Of a DNA stretch of 64,000 nucleotides, positions 17,177 to 25,464 are shown piece by piece; position 1 is the first letter of the stretch; the number at the start of each line of letters is the position of its first letter. A program made the position numbers and the translations under genes. Origin of the DNA: SXOA01 sp051004015 (GTDB taxonomy: Bacteria; Planctomycetota; Planctomycetia; Pirellulales; Pirellulaceae); NCBI GenBank assembly GCA_051004015.1, contig JBPCKT010000154.1, positions 1 to 64,000 on the forward strand. Direction: 5' to 3'. The notes under the pieces are model-generated. The model saw nothing but the letters and a program-made list of their open reading frames with translations, had not been told where the DNA came from and made no database searches.

Positions 17177-18277
17177 ATGGACGGAATTGCTAGCACGGCG
17201 ATCGGCAAGAATTCCAGTACGCCGCGGATCCTGATTTGCCGATTGAGCGCCATTGGTGACTGCATTCTTACTATGCCGCTGGCGTCCGAATTGCGCCGGC
17301 AGTTTCCCGGCGCTTTCATTGCCTGGGCCGTGCAGGGCGCGAGCGCGCCTCTGATGGAAGAACATCCTTGCGTTGACCTGGCTATCAAAATCACCAAGCA
17401 GGAGCTTCGCTCGCCGGTGGGCCTGTGGCGATTGCGCCAGCGGCTGAGGATGCAGCATTTTGATCTGGCGCTCGATCCCCAGGGGCTGACGAAAAGCGCC
17501 TTGGTGAGCTGGCTATCCGGCGCGCCGCGGCGGATCGGCTTTGCCCGCCCCGTGGGACGGGAAATCAGTACCTGGCTGCAGACTGAGCTCGTGCACAGCC
17601 GGCAACCGCATGTGGTCGACCGCTATCTCGAATTGCTCGCGCCGCTGGGGATCAACGCAGAACAGGCGGAGTTCCGCTTTCCGGCGAATGGTGCCGCTCG
17701 CTGCAAGCTCGCCCCTTTTCTCGATCAGCCGCATTTGAAGGACGGTTTTGCCGTCGTGAATCCGGGAGCAGGCTGGGACAGCAAGGTCTGGCCCGCTGAG
17801 CGGTACGCGGAGGTGGCCCAACACCTTGCCAGCAGACATCGGCTGCCCACGGTCGTCGTGTGGGCGGGGGATCGAGAAAAAGCCTGGGGGAAAGAAATTG
17901 CCGCTGGGGCCAATGGCCATGCCTTTCTCGCCCTCAAGACCACGCTTCTCGAACTCGGTGAGCTGCTCCGCAGCGCCCGGCTGTTTGTCGGCTCCGATAC
18001 GGGTCCCCTCCATATGGCGGCCGCGGTGGGGGTGTCCTGCGTCGGCATTTACGGGCCCACCCGGCCGGAAGAATGCGGTCCCTATGGGTCAGGCCACCGA
18101 GCGGTGCAGGCCTTTTATCAATCGGGATCCTCTCGCGAGCGGCGAAGTGCGGGAAACAACGCCATGCGAGCCGTTTCCGTATCGGACGTCTGTGAGGCCT
18201 GCGACGACGCCATTTCGCAAAGTGGGTCGTTGTTATCATCCCCTGCTTCTCGCCCTCCTCGCCCCCGTGCTGCTTAA
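17177..18277 (+). CDS. Glycosyltransferase family 9 (heptosyltransferase-like)
   Basis: 366 aa. It opens PRILICRLSAIGDCILTMPL, the GT9 N-terminal signature (RLSAIGD), and has the nucleotide-sugar binding region near the C-terminus (GSDTGPLHMAAAVGVSCVGI, then GPTRPEECGPYG). Family members transfer heptose or related sugars from ADP-sugar donors onto lipopolysaccharide core at the inner membrane face. A GAGGT site lies 9-10 bases before the ATG. The exact sugar and acceptor are not evident; planctomycetes often carry several GT9 genes. Confidence 0.85.
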   Translation: MDGIASTAIGKNSSTPRILICRLSAIGDCILTMPLASELRRQFPGAFIAWAVQGASAPLMEEHPCVDLAIKITKQELRSPVGLWRLRQRLRMQHFDLALDPQGLTKSALVSWLSGAPRRIGFARPVGREISTWLQTELVHSRQPHVVDRYLELLAPLGINAEQAEFRFPANGAARCKLAPFLDQPHLKDGFAVVNPGAGWDSKVWPAERYAEVAQHLASRHRLPTVVVWAGDREKAWGKEIAAGANGHAFLALKTTLLELGELLRSARLFVGSDTGPLHMAAAVGVSCVGIYGPTRPEECGPYGSGHRAVQAFYQSGSSRERRSAGNNAMRAVSVSDVCEACDDAISQSGSLLSSPASRPPRPRAA

Positions 18278-18551
18278 ACGGGCAGCTTCCGCCCATTCAG
18301 GCGAAGCCGGGCAAATCTTTCCCAAATTGGTTGATTTGCCCATTTTGCATAATTAGAATCAGGGTGGTACTTTCGCTGCCCCTCGCGGGAATTGCCTGCG
18401 CAGCGCTGTGATTCAACAGAACGTTCCCGTGTCGGAAAGAACAAGGACGGGCACGGGAGCGTCCCGGAACATTTCTCAGTCCCCCGGCTTAAGTCGCGGA
18501 CTGAATGACGTACAGAGGCATTTGCGAGTCCTGGTGACTGGAGCGAAACAG
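18278..18551 (+). other. Intergenic region upstream of the DUF1598-like gene
   Basis: 274 bases with no supported gene. The frame of the next CDS is open from a GTG at 18408, but that segment lacks signal-peptide character and a ribosome site; the region is better read as leader/promoter. I see no clear hairpin or repeat. Confidence 0.5.
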
Positions 18552-19964
18552 ATGAAGAAGCATGCGGTTCGGGTTGTCGTGGCGGTTCTCGCGCTAGCTG
18601 GAGCATGGCTCCTCGGCTCGCCTGCCGTCGCACAGAACAACAACAATAACAACAATAACAACGGCGGCGGTGGCGGTCCCCAGGCTGCCGGAATTTACAT
18701 CGACCCGAATGGAGTAGCACGGGTCAAGATGTTTGGGGACGGCAACGCCCTGGTCAAAAAGTGGCAGGCCGAAGCCAAGGCCCGTCTGCCAGGCGATCTT
18801 GCTAAGGCCAGCCCGCTCCGCAAGATCTCGCTCCATCGGCTCGAAGCCGCCGTGGCCGAGAAACTTGCCGCGGGCAAGCCGCTGACGGAGGAAATGAACT
18901 GCCTGGCCGGGCTCACCCGGCTGCAGTACGTCTTCTTCTATCCGGATACCAAGGACATTGTCATTGCCGGCCCCTCGGAAGCGTTTGGCTGGGATGCCTC
19001 GGGCCGGGCCATTGGCGTCGATTCGGGGCGGGCTGTGCTGGAGCTGCAAGACCTGATTGTGGCTCTGCGGGCGTATCATCCCGGCGGCGACCCGACCCAG
19101 GTTATCTCCGTCTCCATCGACCCGACGCAAGACGGGCTGAAAAAGATGCAGCAGTTCCTGGTCAGCATCCGCAACAAAGTGGGGCGCGACGACGGCGAAC
19201 GTATCGCCGAAGGATTGCGCGAAAACCTGGGCTTGCAGACGGTGCGGGTGCTGGGCATTTCGCCCGAAACGCACTTCGCCCAGGTGCTAGTCGAAGCGGA
19301 CTACCGGATGAAACTGATAGGCATCGGCCTCGAGAAGCCGCCGGTGAAAATGGCCAGCTACGTGGATAAGGCCAGCCCCAGCCAGGCCTCCGCGAACGCC
19401 ATGCAGCGATGGTTCTTTGTGCCGAACTACGAATGCGTCCGCGTCAGCGATGATGAGCTGGCGATGGAACTGGTAGGCGAGGGCGTGAAGCTGGTCGGTG
19501 AGAACGAGGTGGTGCTGGCGGACGGAGTTCGCGCCGCGGGCGCTAAGGGGAACAAGGCCAGCGAGCTGTTCTGCCAGGGCTTCACCGAGAAGTACCCGCA
19601 AATCGCCAGCCGCGTCGCCGTGTATGGCCAGATGCGGAACCTAATCGACCTGAGCATCGCGGCCGCTTATATCCAGCAGCAGGATTTGTACGGCAAGTCC
19701 GGCTGGAAGATGGAAATCCTGGGGGATGAAAGCGCCCTCCCTGTGCAAACCTTTGAGACTCCCAAGACCGTCGAGACCGCATGTACGGTGGTCTGGAAGG
19801 GTCCGAATACCTTCATGACCCCTGTCGGCGGCGGCGTGAAGATCGAAACGCTCAAGGCACTGGAGAAGGGCTCACTTCTTAAGGATGAGCAGGGCAAGGT
19901 GCAAGCCGCCCATCAGCAGGTGAAGCTGAAGGATTTGGCCAAGGGCCAGTGGTGGTGGGATTAG
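18552..19964 (+). CDS. Secreted DUF1598-like planctomycete protein
   Basis: 470 aa from the ATG at 18552 (GGAG upstream). Signal peptide MKKHAVRVVVAVLALAGAWLLG ... AVAQ, then an Asn run followed by a Gly run encoded by AAC/AAT and GGC/GGT triplets, then a ~430-residue domain. The domain contains conserved-looking stretches such as RKISLHRLEAAV, MNCLAGLTRLQYVFFYPD, EADYRMKLIGIG and FVPNYECVRVSDD. I recognise it as resembling DUF1598, a family known mainly from planctomycetes, with no known function. A strong terminator follows at 19995-20027. It is likely periplasmic or surface-exposed. Confidence 0.72.
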   Translation: MKKHAVRVVVAVLALAGAWLLGSPAVAQNNNNNNNNNGGGGGPQAAGIYIDPNGVARVKMFGDGNALVKKWQAEAKARLPGDLAKASPLRKISLHRLEAAVAEKLAAGKPLTEEMNCLAGLTRLQYVFFYPDTKDIVIAGPSEAFGWDASGRAIGVDSGRAVLELQDLIVALRAYHPGGDPTQVISVSIDPTQDGLKKMQQFLVSIRNKVGRDDGERIAEGLRENLGLQTVRVLGISPETHFAQVLVEADYRMKLIGIGLEKPPVKMASYVDKASPSQASANAMQRWFFVPNYECVRVSDDELAMELVGEGVKLVGENEVVLADGVRAAGAKGNKASELFCQGFTEKYPQIASRVAVYGQMRNLIDLSIAAAYIQQQDLYGKSGWKMEILGDESALPVQTFETPKTVETACTVVWKGPNTFMTPVGGGVKIETLKALEKGSLLKDEQGKVQAAHQQVKLKDLAKGQWWWD

Positions 19965-19994
19965 TCCGAAGTGGATTTCGGAACGAAAAACTCC

Positions 19995-20027
19995 AAGGCG
20001 AGAGACCCGTTGGACTCTCGCCTTTTT
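19995..20027 (+). terminator. Rho-independent terminator after the DUF1598-like gene
   Basis: A 10-bp stem (aaggcgagag pairing with ctctcgcctt) with a 10-base loop ends in a run of five T. It lies 31 bases after the stop codon, in the convergent space before bpt on the other strand; the A-rich left flank is not strong enough to be sure it also works for bpt. Confidence 0.85.
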
Positions 20028-20044
20028 GCTTGCGCGGGCATCCG

Positions 20045-20746
20045 TTAATCAAAGTCTTGCCACGTGCCGCCGATCAGTCGCTGGTGAGGATGAAACCTCG
20101 CCTTGTAAGACATGTGCGGCGACTGGGCAATGTAGAAGCCGAGATAGAGAAAGCGGCGGGCAGTCTGGCGGCAGTAGTTGGCCAGTCGCAGCACGGAGTA
20201 GGTGCCGAGGCTGACGCAGCGATAGTGCGGGTTGTAGAAGCAGTAGACCGCGGACAGCGAAGTTGCCCCAAGGTCGCCGATCGCCACCGCGACTAGCTCG
20301 TGCCCGTCGTAATAGCCGAACTCCAGCGTGCGGCAGCAGCTTGAGGTGAGGAACTGACGATAGGAATCCTCGTCGATGGCATCTTCTTCGGACTCCTTGA
20401 GGCGGCGAACTCGCTGGTGCAGGCTGAACAGCCGCACCCGCTCGTCATCGACCGTCGGCGTGCCGATTCGGACGGTCAGCAGCTCGTTCCCCTTCCGCCA
20501 CTCTCGCCGCTGGGTCTGGTTCGGCTGAAAGGCTTCGAGGTCCAAGCGAATCGGCTCGCAGGCCTGGCACTGGTGGCAAGCGGTACGATACAGAAACCGT
20601 CCCGTCCTGCGATCACCGGCAGCCAGGCAGGCGTCCAGTTCCTCCGCCTTCACTTGCGCTCGCTGGAATCGCAGCGGCAGCAGGGCCGTCCGCTCCGGCA
20701 GATAGGAGCAAGGATGGGGGCTATTGAAAGCGATGACTTCGTTCAT
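20045..20746 (-). CDS. bpt: Aspartate/glutamate leucyltransferase (bacterial N-end rule)
   Basis: 233 aa, typical length. It transfers Leu from leucyl-tRNA to proteins with N-terminal Asp or Glu, marking them for ClpAP/ClpS degradation. The N-terminal Cys-rich ATE-N domain shows YRTACHQCQACEPIRLDLE at about 53-71; the C-terminal GNAT-like domain has DEDSYRQFL, LSAVYCFYNP and SPHMSYKARFHP. It follows dnaB by 3 bases, an arrangement that implies co-transcription. Confidence 0.9.
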   Translation of the reverse strand: MNEVIAFNSPHPCSYLPERTALLPLRFQRAQVKAEELDACLAAGDRRTGRFLYRTACHQCQACEPIRLDLEAFQPNQTQRREWRKGNELLTVRIGTPTVDDERVRLFSLHQRVRRLKESEEDAIDEDSYRQFLTSSCCRTLEFGYYDGHELVAVAIGDLGATSLSAVYCFYNPHYRCVSLGTYSVLRLANYCRQTARRFLYLGFYIAQSPHMSYKARFHPHQRLIGGTWQDFD

Positions 20747-20749
20747 GGC

Positions 20750-22189
20750 CTACTGGAACCGCTGCGATTGTCCGTTGTAGTCGACAAATTCACTGTGCCG
20801 CTCGGGGGCGGCCGTTTCGAAGCGGGTGAATTCCTTGAACCAGAGCAGATTAATGTCGCCGATGGGTCCATTCCGCTGCTTGGCCACGATAATCTGGGCC
20901 TTGCCTTCGTGCTCCTTCTTGTCTTCCCCGTGGCGGTAGTATTCTTCGCGGTGGACGAACATCACTACGTCGGCGTCCTGTTCAATGGCCCCCGATTCGC
21001 GCAGGTGGCTTAGCCGCGGGATGTTTTCCTTGCCCATCTCAGTCTGCCGGTTGAGCTGTGCCAGGCAGAGTACCGGCACCTTCAACTCGCGGGAAAGGAT
21101 CTTGAGGCGGCGGGCGATTTTGGCCACCTGTTCCTGCCGCGGGTCCTTGGGATTGTCCGGCTCGATGAGCTGCAGGTAGTCGACGACGACGAGGCCGAGA
21201 TCCCCCTGGCGGCGCTTGATACGGCGGGCCGCGGCGGCGATCTCGGTGACGGTGCGGGCCGGCGAATCGTCCACGTAGAGCGGCGTCTCGGAGAGGACCG
21301 ACGCTTTCTCAACCAGCTTCAAACGGTCGTCCTGGGAGATGCTACCGTTTCGCATCCGGTGGCCATTCACTTTGGCAACCGAACAAAGCAACCGGTCAGC
21401 CAACTCGATGGCCGACATTTCCAGGCTGACGAACAGCACCGGCTTCTTTTGCCCGAGGGCAACGTGCTCGGCGATGTTCATGGCGAATGCCGTTTTGCCC
21501 ATGCTGGGGCGGGCGGCCAGGATGATCAGCTCGCTGTTGTGCAGGCCCGAGGTTTGGTTGTCCAGGTCCGCGAAGCCAGTGTCCACGCCGCCGGTGGTGT
21601 GACGCCCTTCCAGGCGAGCTTCCAGACGGTCAATGGCCGTGTGCAGCACGTCCTTGATGGTCTGGACCGCACTATCGGAGCGGCTGTCGAGGATGGAGAA
21701 GATCTTCTGCTCGGCCTGGCCAAGCAGATGCTTGGCCTCCTGGGTCTCGTCGTAGGAATCGCGGAGAATTTCCGTGCTGACGGTGATCAGCGAGCGGAGC
21801 GTAGCCTTCTCGCGGACGATGTCGGCGTAGTACGTGGCGTGGGCGGCGTTGGGGACCGAGTTGATGATTTTGCTCAGGTACGCAGCCCCGCCGACTGATT
21901 CATAATCGCCAGCCGCTTTGAGGCGGTCGGTAAGCAAGTTGATATCCATCTTCTTGCCCGACTCATGCAATTCACACATGTGGCGAAACAGCTTCTGGTG
22001 GGCGTCGTCGTAGAAATCGATGAACTTGACGATCATCACGACGTCGTCGAGCACATCCGGGAGCAGCACGATGCTGCCCAATACGCCAATCTCCGCCTGC
22101 AAGTCAAACGGCGGCTGGCGGTCGAGAATATCCGTAGTGGGCAACAGCGGACGCTTGCCATCCGTGCGGCGGGTGGTCGTGGTGGACAT
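20750..22189 (-). CDS. dnaB: Replicative DNA helicase DnaB
   Basis: 479 aa. N-terminal DnaB domain (about 27-130), linker, then the RecA-like core with Walker A ARPSMGKTA at 226-234, the catalytic Glu in LFVSLEMSAIEL, Walker B VVVDYLQLI, and C-terminal LRESGAIEQDADVVMFVHR. Hexameric helicase opening the replication fork. GGAAGGAG precedes the ATG by 7 bases. It is in the rplI-dnaB-bpt portion of the operon, although a strong terminator and a 266-base gap separate it from rplI, so it probably also has its own promoter. Confidence 0.96.
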   Translation of the reverse strand: MSTTTTRRTDGKRPLLPTTDILDRQPPFDLQAEIGVLGSIVLLPDVLDDVVMIVKFIDFYDDAHQKLFRHMCELHESGKKMDINLLTDRLKAAGDYESVGGAAYLSKIINSVPNAAHATYYADIVREKATLRSLITVSTEILRDSYDETQEAKHLLGQAEQKIFSILDSRSDSAVQTIKDVLHTAIDRLEARLEGRHTTGGVDTGFADLDNQTSGLHNSELIILAARPSMGKTAFAMNIAEHVALGQKKPVLFVSLEMSAIELADRLLCSVAKVNGHRMRNGSISQDDRLKLVEKASVLSETPLYVDDSPARTVTEIAAAARRIKRRQGDLGLVVVDYLQLIEPDNPKDPRQEQVAKIARRLKILSRELKVPVLCLAQLNRQTEMGKENIPRLSHLRESGAIEQDADVVMFVHREEYYRHGEDKKEHEGKAQIIVAKQRNGPIGDINLLWFKEFTRFETAAPERHSEFVDYNGQSQRFQ

Positions 22190-22268
22190 GAGGGGCTCCT
22201 TCCATGAATGAAGCGGTGTCGGCGAAACTATCGGCGATTATACGCGAGTGGAGCACACGGTTTTGGAA

Positions 22269-22360
22269 TGGCAGGAAAATGTTTGGCAGAAAGATTACAG
22301 AAATAAGATGACGCCGTCGGGTGGTATGGCTTTATCTTTCTGCCAACCATTTTCCTGCCA
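22269..22360. repeat. 27-bp inverted repeat in the dnaB leader
   Basis: Left arm 22269-22295 (tggcaggaaaatg then tttggcagaaagat) and right arm 22334-22360 are reverse complements over 27 bases with one mismatch, separated by 38 bases. Placed between the dnaB start and the rplI terminator. It could form a large cruciform or a leader hairpin. Confidence 0.85.
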
Positions 22361-22381
22361 CCTTATCTGTACAAGACGCGC

Positions 22382-22410
22382 AAAAAAAGCCCGCGAAGAT
22401 TCTCGCGGGC
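22382..22410 (-). terminator. Rho-independent terminator of rplI
   Basis: Read on the minus strand: 8-bp GC-rich stem (gcccgcga with tcgcgggc), 6-base loop, then seven T. It begins about 46 bases after the rplI stop codon. Confidence 0.92.
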
Positions 22411-22455
22411 CGGTGATGTTTCTGTTGAAAACCTGTCGGCATAAAGCGGCGAAAG

Positions 22456-23049
22456 CTACTTCTTCTCCGCCGCCGCTTTTTCCTTGCCGGCAGCCTTCTC
22501 CGGCTTGACCTCCGCTGGCTTCTTCTCGGCTGGGGCTTCCGTGACGACGGTCGGGACGACCCAGACCTTTAGCTCGGCATTGATGTCGGCGTGGAGGTGG
22601 ATCTTGACCGTGTATAGGCCGAGCTCCTTGAGCGGACCTTCCAGCCGCACCTGGTCGCTGGTGATATTGAAGTGGGCGGCCTTGAGGGCGGAGATGATTT
22701 CGCTGGACCCGACGCTGCCGTAGAGGTGCCCTTCGTCGTTGGCGTTGGCCTCGATGGTGATGCTCTGCTTGGTGATCGCTTCGGACAGCTCGCGGAGCGT
22801 CTTGAGGCGGGCCTTTTCGATTTCCTGCAATTTGCTGCGGTGCTTTTCGACCATCCGGCGATGGTGGTCATTCGCGACGGTGGCCAGGCCCTGCGGCAGC
22901 AGGTAGTTGAGGGCGAAGCCCCGCTTCACCTGCACGACGTCCCCTTGCTTGCCGAGATGGTCAACCGACTGGATGAGAAGCAGTTGCACTCCGCCAGTTG
23001 GACCCTTGGGGAGCGCCTGGAAGTGGTTGTGTTTGGATTTGCTGGCCAT
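22456..23049 (-). CDS. rplI: 50S ribosomal protein L9
   Basis: 197 aa, longer than the usual ~150. The core L9 sequence starts at about residue 20 (VQLLLIQSVDHLGKQGDVV, then RGFALNYLLPQGLA), followed by the connecting helix and the C-terminal rRNA-binding domain (about 95-168, GHLYGSVGSSEII). There is an N-terminal extension of about 19 residues and a Lys/Ala/Glu-rich tail of about 28 residues (AEKKPAEVKPEKAAGKEK). It follows ssb, with only repeat sequence between. Confidence 0.95.
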   Translation of the reverse strand: MASKSKHNHFQALPKGPTGGVQLLLIQSVDHLGKQGDVVQVKRGFALNYLLPQGLATVANDHHRRMVEKHRSKLQEIEKARLKTLRELSEAITKQSITIEANANDEGHLYGSVGSSEIISALKAAHFNITSDQVRLEGPLKELGLYTVKIHLHADINAELKVWVVPTVVTEAPAEKKPAEVKPEKAAGKEKAAAEKK

Positions 23050-23063
23050 GGCTGGTTTCCTGA

Positions 23064-23123
23064 TCCCTCGCTCGCGCTTCGGGTTCGTGTTGCGGTCCCT
23101 CGCTTGCGCGTCGGGCTGGTGTT
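23064..23123. repeat. Two tandem copies of a 28-base dispersed repeat between ssb and rplI
   Basis: Units 23064-23091 and 23096-23123 both begin TCCCTCGCT and end GTGTT and match at 24 of 28 positions. Reverse-complement relatives are at 59786-59813 (24/28 to the second unit) and, partially, at 34214-34240. The pair occupies nearly all of the 75 bases between the ssb stop and the rplI start. Confidence 0.85.
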
Positions 23124-23124
23124 G

Positions 23125-23625
23125 TTAAAACGGTATTTCATCCGGCGGGGGCTGGGTGGCCTGTGGGGCGCGGGGCGGGGCGCTCGCTCGCGGAGCGGGC
23201 GGGCCGGAGGATTCGTGCTCGCCGCCGCCGCCGCTGAATTCACTCTCGTCGAAGTTGCTGCCACTGCTTTGGGAGCGACCGCCGCCGCCGCCACCAGCAC
23301 GGCCGCCGATCATTTGCATCCGCTCACCGACGACCCGCAGCTTATAGTTTTTCTTGCCGTCCTTCTCCCACGAATCCAGCTTAAGCCGCCCTTCGATGAA
23401 AACCGGCGAACCCTTGCTAAGGTATTCGGCGGCGACTTCGGCCGTGCGGCCCCAAAGCGTGATATCCACAAAAGTGACTTCCTCGACCCACTCCCCTTGG
23501 GCGTTCTTCCGCCGATCGTTTACCGCCAGCCCGAGCTCCGTCACGGCAAGCTGAGTGCCGGTGTACTTGAGCTCCACGTCACGGGTCAGGTTTCCCATCA
23601 GGATCACTCGGTTAAAGCTGGCCAT
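23125..23625 (-). CDS. ssb: Single-stranded DNA-binding protein
   Basis: 166 aa from the ATG at 23625 (GAGGA nine bases upstream); an open frame extends to 23754 without SSB character. OB-fold at about 1-105 (ASFNRVILMGNLTRDVELKY, then WVEEVTFVDITLWGRTAEVA), a Gly/Ser/Pro-rich disordered linker, and the acidic tip DEIPF that recruits replication and repair partners. In an operon with rpsF and rplI, the common bacterial arrangement, though rpsR is absent downstream. Confidence 0.95.
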   Translation of the reverse strand: MASFNRVILMGNLTRDVELKYTGTQLAVTELGLAVNDRRKNAQGEWVEEVTFVDITLWGRTAEVAAEYLSKGSPVFIEGRLKLDSWEKDGKKNYKLRVVGERMQMIGGRAGGGGGGRSQSSGSNFDESEFSGGGGEHESSGPPAPRASAPPRAPQATQPPPDEIPF

Positions 23626-23735
23626 AGTTTTGTCCTCGGCAAAAAACAGGTGTTGAAGTGAACAAAAGTCACAGTTCCTGTACAGCTTATCAGATCGATT
23701 TCCTGGTTGCAAGTTGCGGGGTGAAAAATTTTGGG

Positions 23736-23760
23736 GGCGGCCTAGGAAGGCCATCCTACC
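23736..23760. repeat. Possible dispersed repeat just after the rpsF stop
   Basis: The sequence gcggcctaggaaggccatcctacc begins one base after the rpsF stop (minus-strand sense: GGTAGGATGGCCTTCC). It resembles in plan the GGGGTAGGCTTCCAGCC repeat found at 45011 and 48144, but the similarity is partial, so family membership is a suggestion only. Confidence 0.4.
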
Positions 23761-23761
23761 G

Positions 23762-24184
23762 CTAGTTTCCCAGTTCCAGCGGCTCGTCCACGATCTCCGG
23801 AAGGTCCGGCTCGTTCACATCGGGGATGGCCACTTCCGCCGCCCGGCTCTTGCCGCCGCCCTTGGCATGTTCCACCAGGGCTTCCACGAGGCGGGGGTCC
23901 ACCTTCAGGGTCATGTCCCGCACGATAGTTTCGTTGATCCGGATTTCCCGGCCAAATTCGACCAGCTTCTGGCTGTCCATCCGGAAGTAGGTGAGCCAGT
24001 AGGTTCCCTTCTTGTGGCCATCAATCGGGTAGGCCAGCTTCTGTTCGTTCCACAGCCGGCTGACGAGGACTTCGCCGCCGAACTTGGCGACGAGGTTGGG
24101 GATTTGGGCCCCCATGTCGTTGGGATTCTGGGCATACTTGTTGGAGTCCAGAATCACCAGGTTTTCATACACGTTTTGAGCCAA
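23762..24184 (-). CDS. rpsF: 30S ribosomal protein S6
   Basis: 140 aa from a TTG at 24184, chosen because AAGGAG lies exactly 6 bases upstream; the longer frame to 24199 also begins with TTG but would place the ribosome site inside the gene. The S6 core is visible: NVYENLVILDSN, LVSRLWNEQKLAYPIDGHKKGTY (split here by chance of wording; beta-alpha-beta core) and FGREIRINETIVRDMTLKVD. The last ~35 residues form an acidic tail. A small-subunit protein binding S18, whose gene is not next door. Confidence 0.93.
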   Translation of the reverse strand: MAQNVYENLVILDSNKYAQNPNDMGAQIPNLVAKFGGEVLVSRLWNEQKLAYPIDGHKKGTYWLTYFRMDSQKLVEFGREIRINETIVRDMTLKVDPRLVEALVEHAKGGGKSRAAEVAIPDVNEPDLPEIVDEPLELGN

Positions 24185-24203
24185 GGCAAACTCCTTCAAA
24201 CTT

Positions 24204-24767
24204 TCACGAGGCGTTGTACTGATTCATGCACTGCTGCGTTCCCGCCGTCGTCCACAGGGCGGCCGCCTCGGTCGCGCGGGTCAGAGCAGTTTGGATTTCC
24301 GGTATTTCTTCTTTTGTAAACTTGCCGAGCACATGGCCCGTCGCGTCCCGCCCCGCCTGTGGGGCGCCAATGCCGATCCGCAAGCGGGGAAACTCGTCGG
24401 TCCCCAGGCGGCGGATCACGTCTTCCAGTCCCTTCTGACCGCCCGACGTCCCCTTGGCCCGAAACCGCAGTTTGGCCACCGGCAGGGCAAAGTCGTCGCA
24501 GACGATCAGCAGGTTTTCGTTATCGATTTTGTAAAAATCTCGGGCGGCCAGCACGCTGCCGCCGCTCAAATTCATAAAGGTCAGCGGCGTGAGGAGCAAC
24601 ACCTTCTCGTCGCCGATTTTCGCTTCTACCGTCTCCCCCTGGAACCTGGCCCGCGGTGCGGACTTGCCAAACTTTTCCGCCAGCACTCGCAAGACCTCAA
24701 ACCCCACGTTATGCCTCGTGCCGGCGTATTGTGTTCCAGGATTTCCCAATCCCACGACAAGCTTCAT
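24204..24767 (-). CDS. pth: Peptidyl-tRNA hydrolase
   Basis: 187 aa from the ATG at 24767 (MKLVVGLGNPG), with another ATG two codons upstream. It recycles tRNA by cleaving peptidyl-tRNA esters. Family residues visible: N9 (GLGNPG), His catalytic in TRHNVGFEV (about residue 20), the FMNLSGGSV block with its Asn, and DDFALPVAKLRFRAKGTSGGQKGL. The upstream space carries TTTGAGA-type repeat units. Located between rplY and rpsF, the usual ribosome-linked neighbourhood. Confidence 0.94.
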   Translation of the reverse strand: MKLVVGLGNPGTQYAGTRHNVGFEVLRVLAEKFGKSAPRARFQGETVEAKIGDEKVLLLTPLTFMNLSGGSVLAARDFYKIDNENLLIVCDDFALPVAKLRFRAKGTSGGQKGLEDVIRRLGTDEFPRLRIGIGAPQAGRDATGHVLGKFTKEEIPEIQTALTRATEAAALWTTAGTQQCMNQYNAS

Positions 24768-24773
24768 ACCCAT

Positions 24774-24803
24774 TCTCAAATCCCAAATCTCAAATCTGAA
24801 ATT
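24774..24803. repeat. CAAATCTC-type repeat units upstream of pth
   Basis: Short direct units (tctcaaatcccaaatctc followed by aaatctgaaattt) fill the gap between rplY and pth. They share the TTTGAGATTT unit with the 23-bp inverted repeat at 6876-6977. Confidence 0.65.
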
Positions 24804-24807
24804 TGAT

Positions 24808-25464
24808 TTACTTTTTCTCCTTTTCCTTCTCTTCCGCCTCTTCCTCGTCCGTCTTCTCCTTCTTGATCAGCTCGGGCTCGACGCCGGTGGCCCCATCCGC
24901 GCCAGGAACAGGTGCTTCCTCTTCCTTCCGAGGCATGACGCACTGCACCACCACGCCTTCGCCATGCGTGATCAGCTTGGCCCCGTCCGGCAGCTTTACA
25001 TCCGAAACGTGAATCGCCGCGTTGAGCTTCAGGTCCAGGACGCTGACGACAATTTTGTCCGGAATGGATGCAGCCGGGCATTCGATTTCAATCTCGTGCG
25101 CGATGAATTGCAGCACACCCCCCTCAGCGGCGCCCGCGGGAGTTCCTTTGAGCTCCAGCCGCACCGTCGTGTTGACAAGCTCCGTGAGGTCCACCCGCAT
25201 CAGGTCCAGGTGGATGATGGTCTTGCTATACACGTCCCATTGCACCTGGCGGATGAGGGCGCTATCGCTGACGTCCCCCTTGAGCGACACCAGCTTGCCG
25301 CCGTGCCGCACGGCTGCCATCAGCTCCTTGGAGGGGACCGCGAGGTTGACGTTCGCTTCGCCGTGGCCGTACAGAATGGCGGGGACGGCCCCGGTATTCC
25401 GCAGCCGGCGCATGCGGGACGTCCCCGTTTCGCCGCGGACTTTGACGTTCAGTGTTTCAGCCAT
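24808..25464 (-). CDS. rplY: 50S ribosomal protein L25/general stress protein Ctc
   Basis: 218 aa, the long Ctc form with an N-terminal 5S rRNA-binding L25 domain (about 1-92: RGETGTSRMRRLRNTGAVPA, LYGHGEANVNLAV) and a C-terminal TL5 domain (about 95-185: TPAGAAEGGVLQ, EIEIECPAASIPD). The tail of ~35 residues is a Glu/Lys run (EEEAEEKEKEKK). It begins the rplY-pth-rpsF-ssb-rplI set. A strong hairpin lies in its leader at 25491-25516. Confidence 0.94.
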   Translation of the reverse strand: MAETLNVKVRGETGTSRMRRLRNTGAVPAILYGHGEANVNLAVPSKELMAAVRHGGKLVSLKGDVSDSALIRQVQWDVYSKTIIHLDLMRVDLTELVNTTVRLELKGTPAGAAEGGVLQFIAHEIEIECPAASIPDKIVVSVLDLKLNAAIHVSDVKLPDGAKLITHGEGVVVQCVMPRKEEEAPVPGADGATGVEPELIKKEKTDEEEAEEKEKEKK

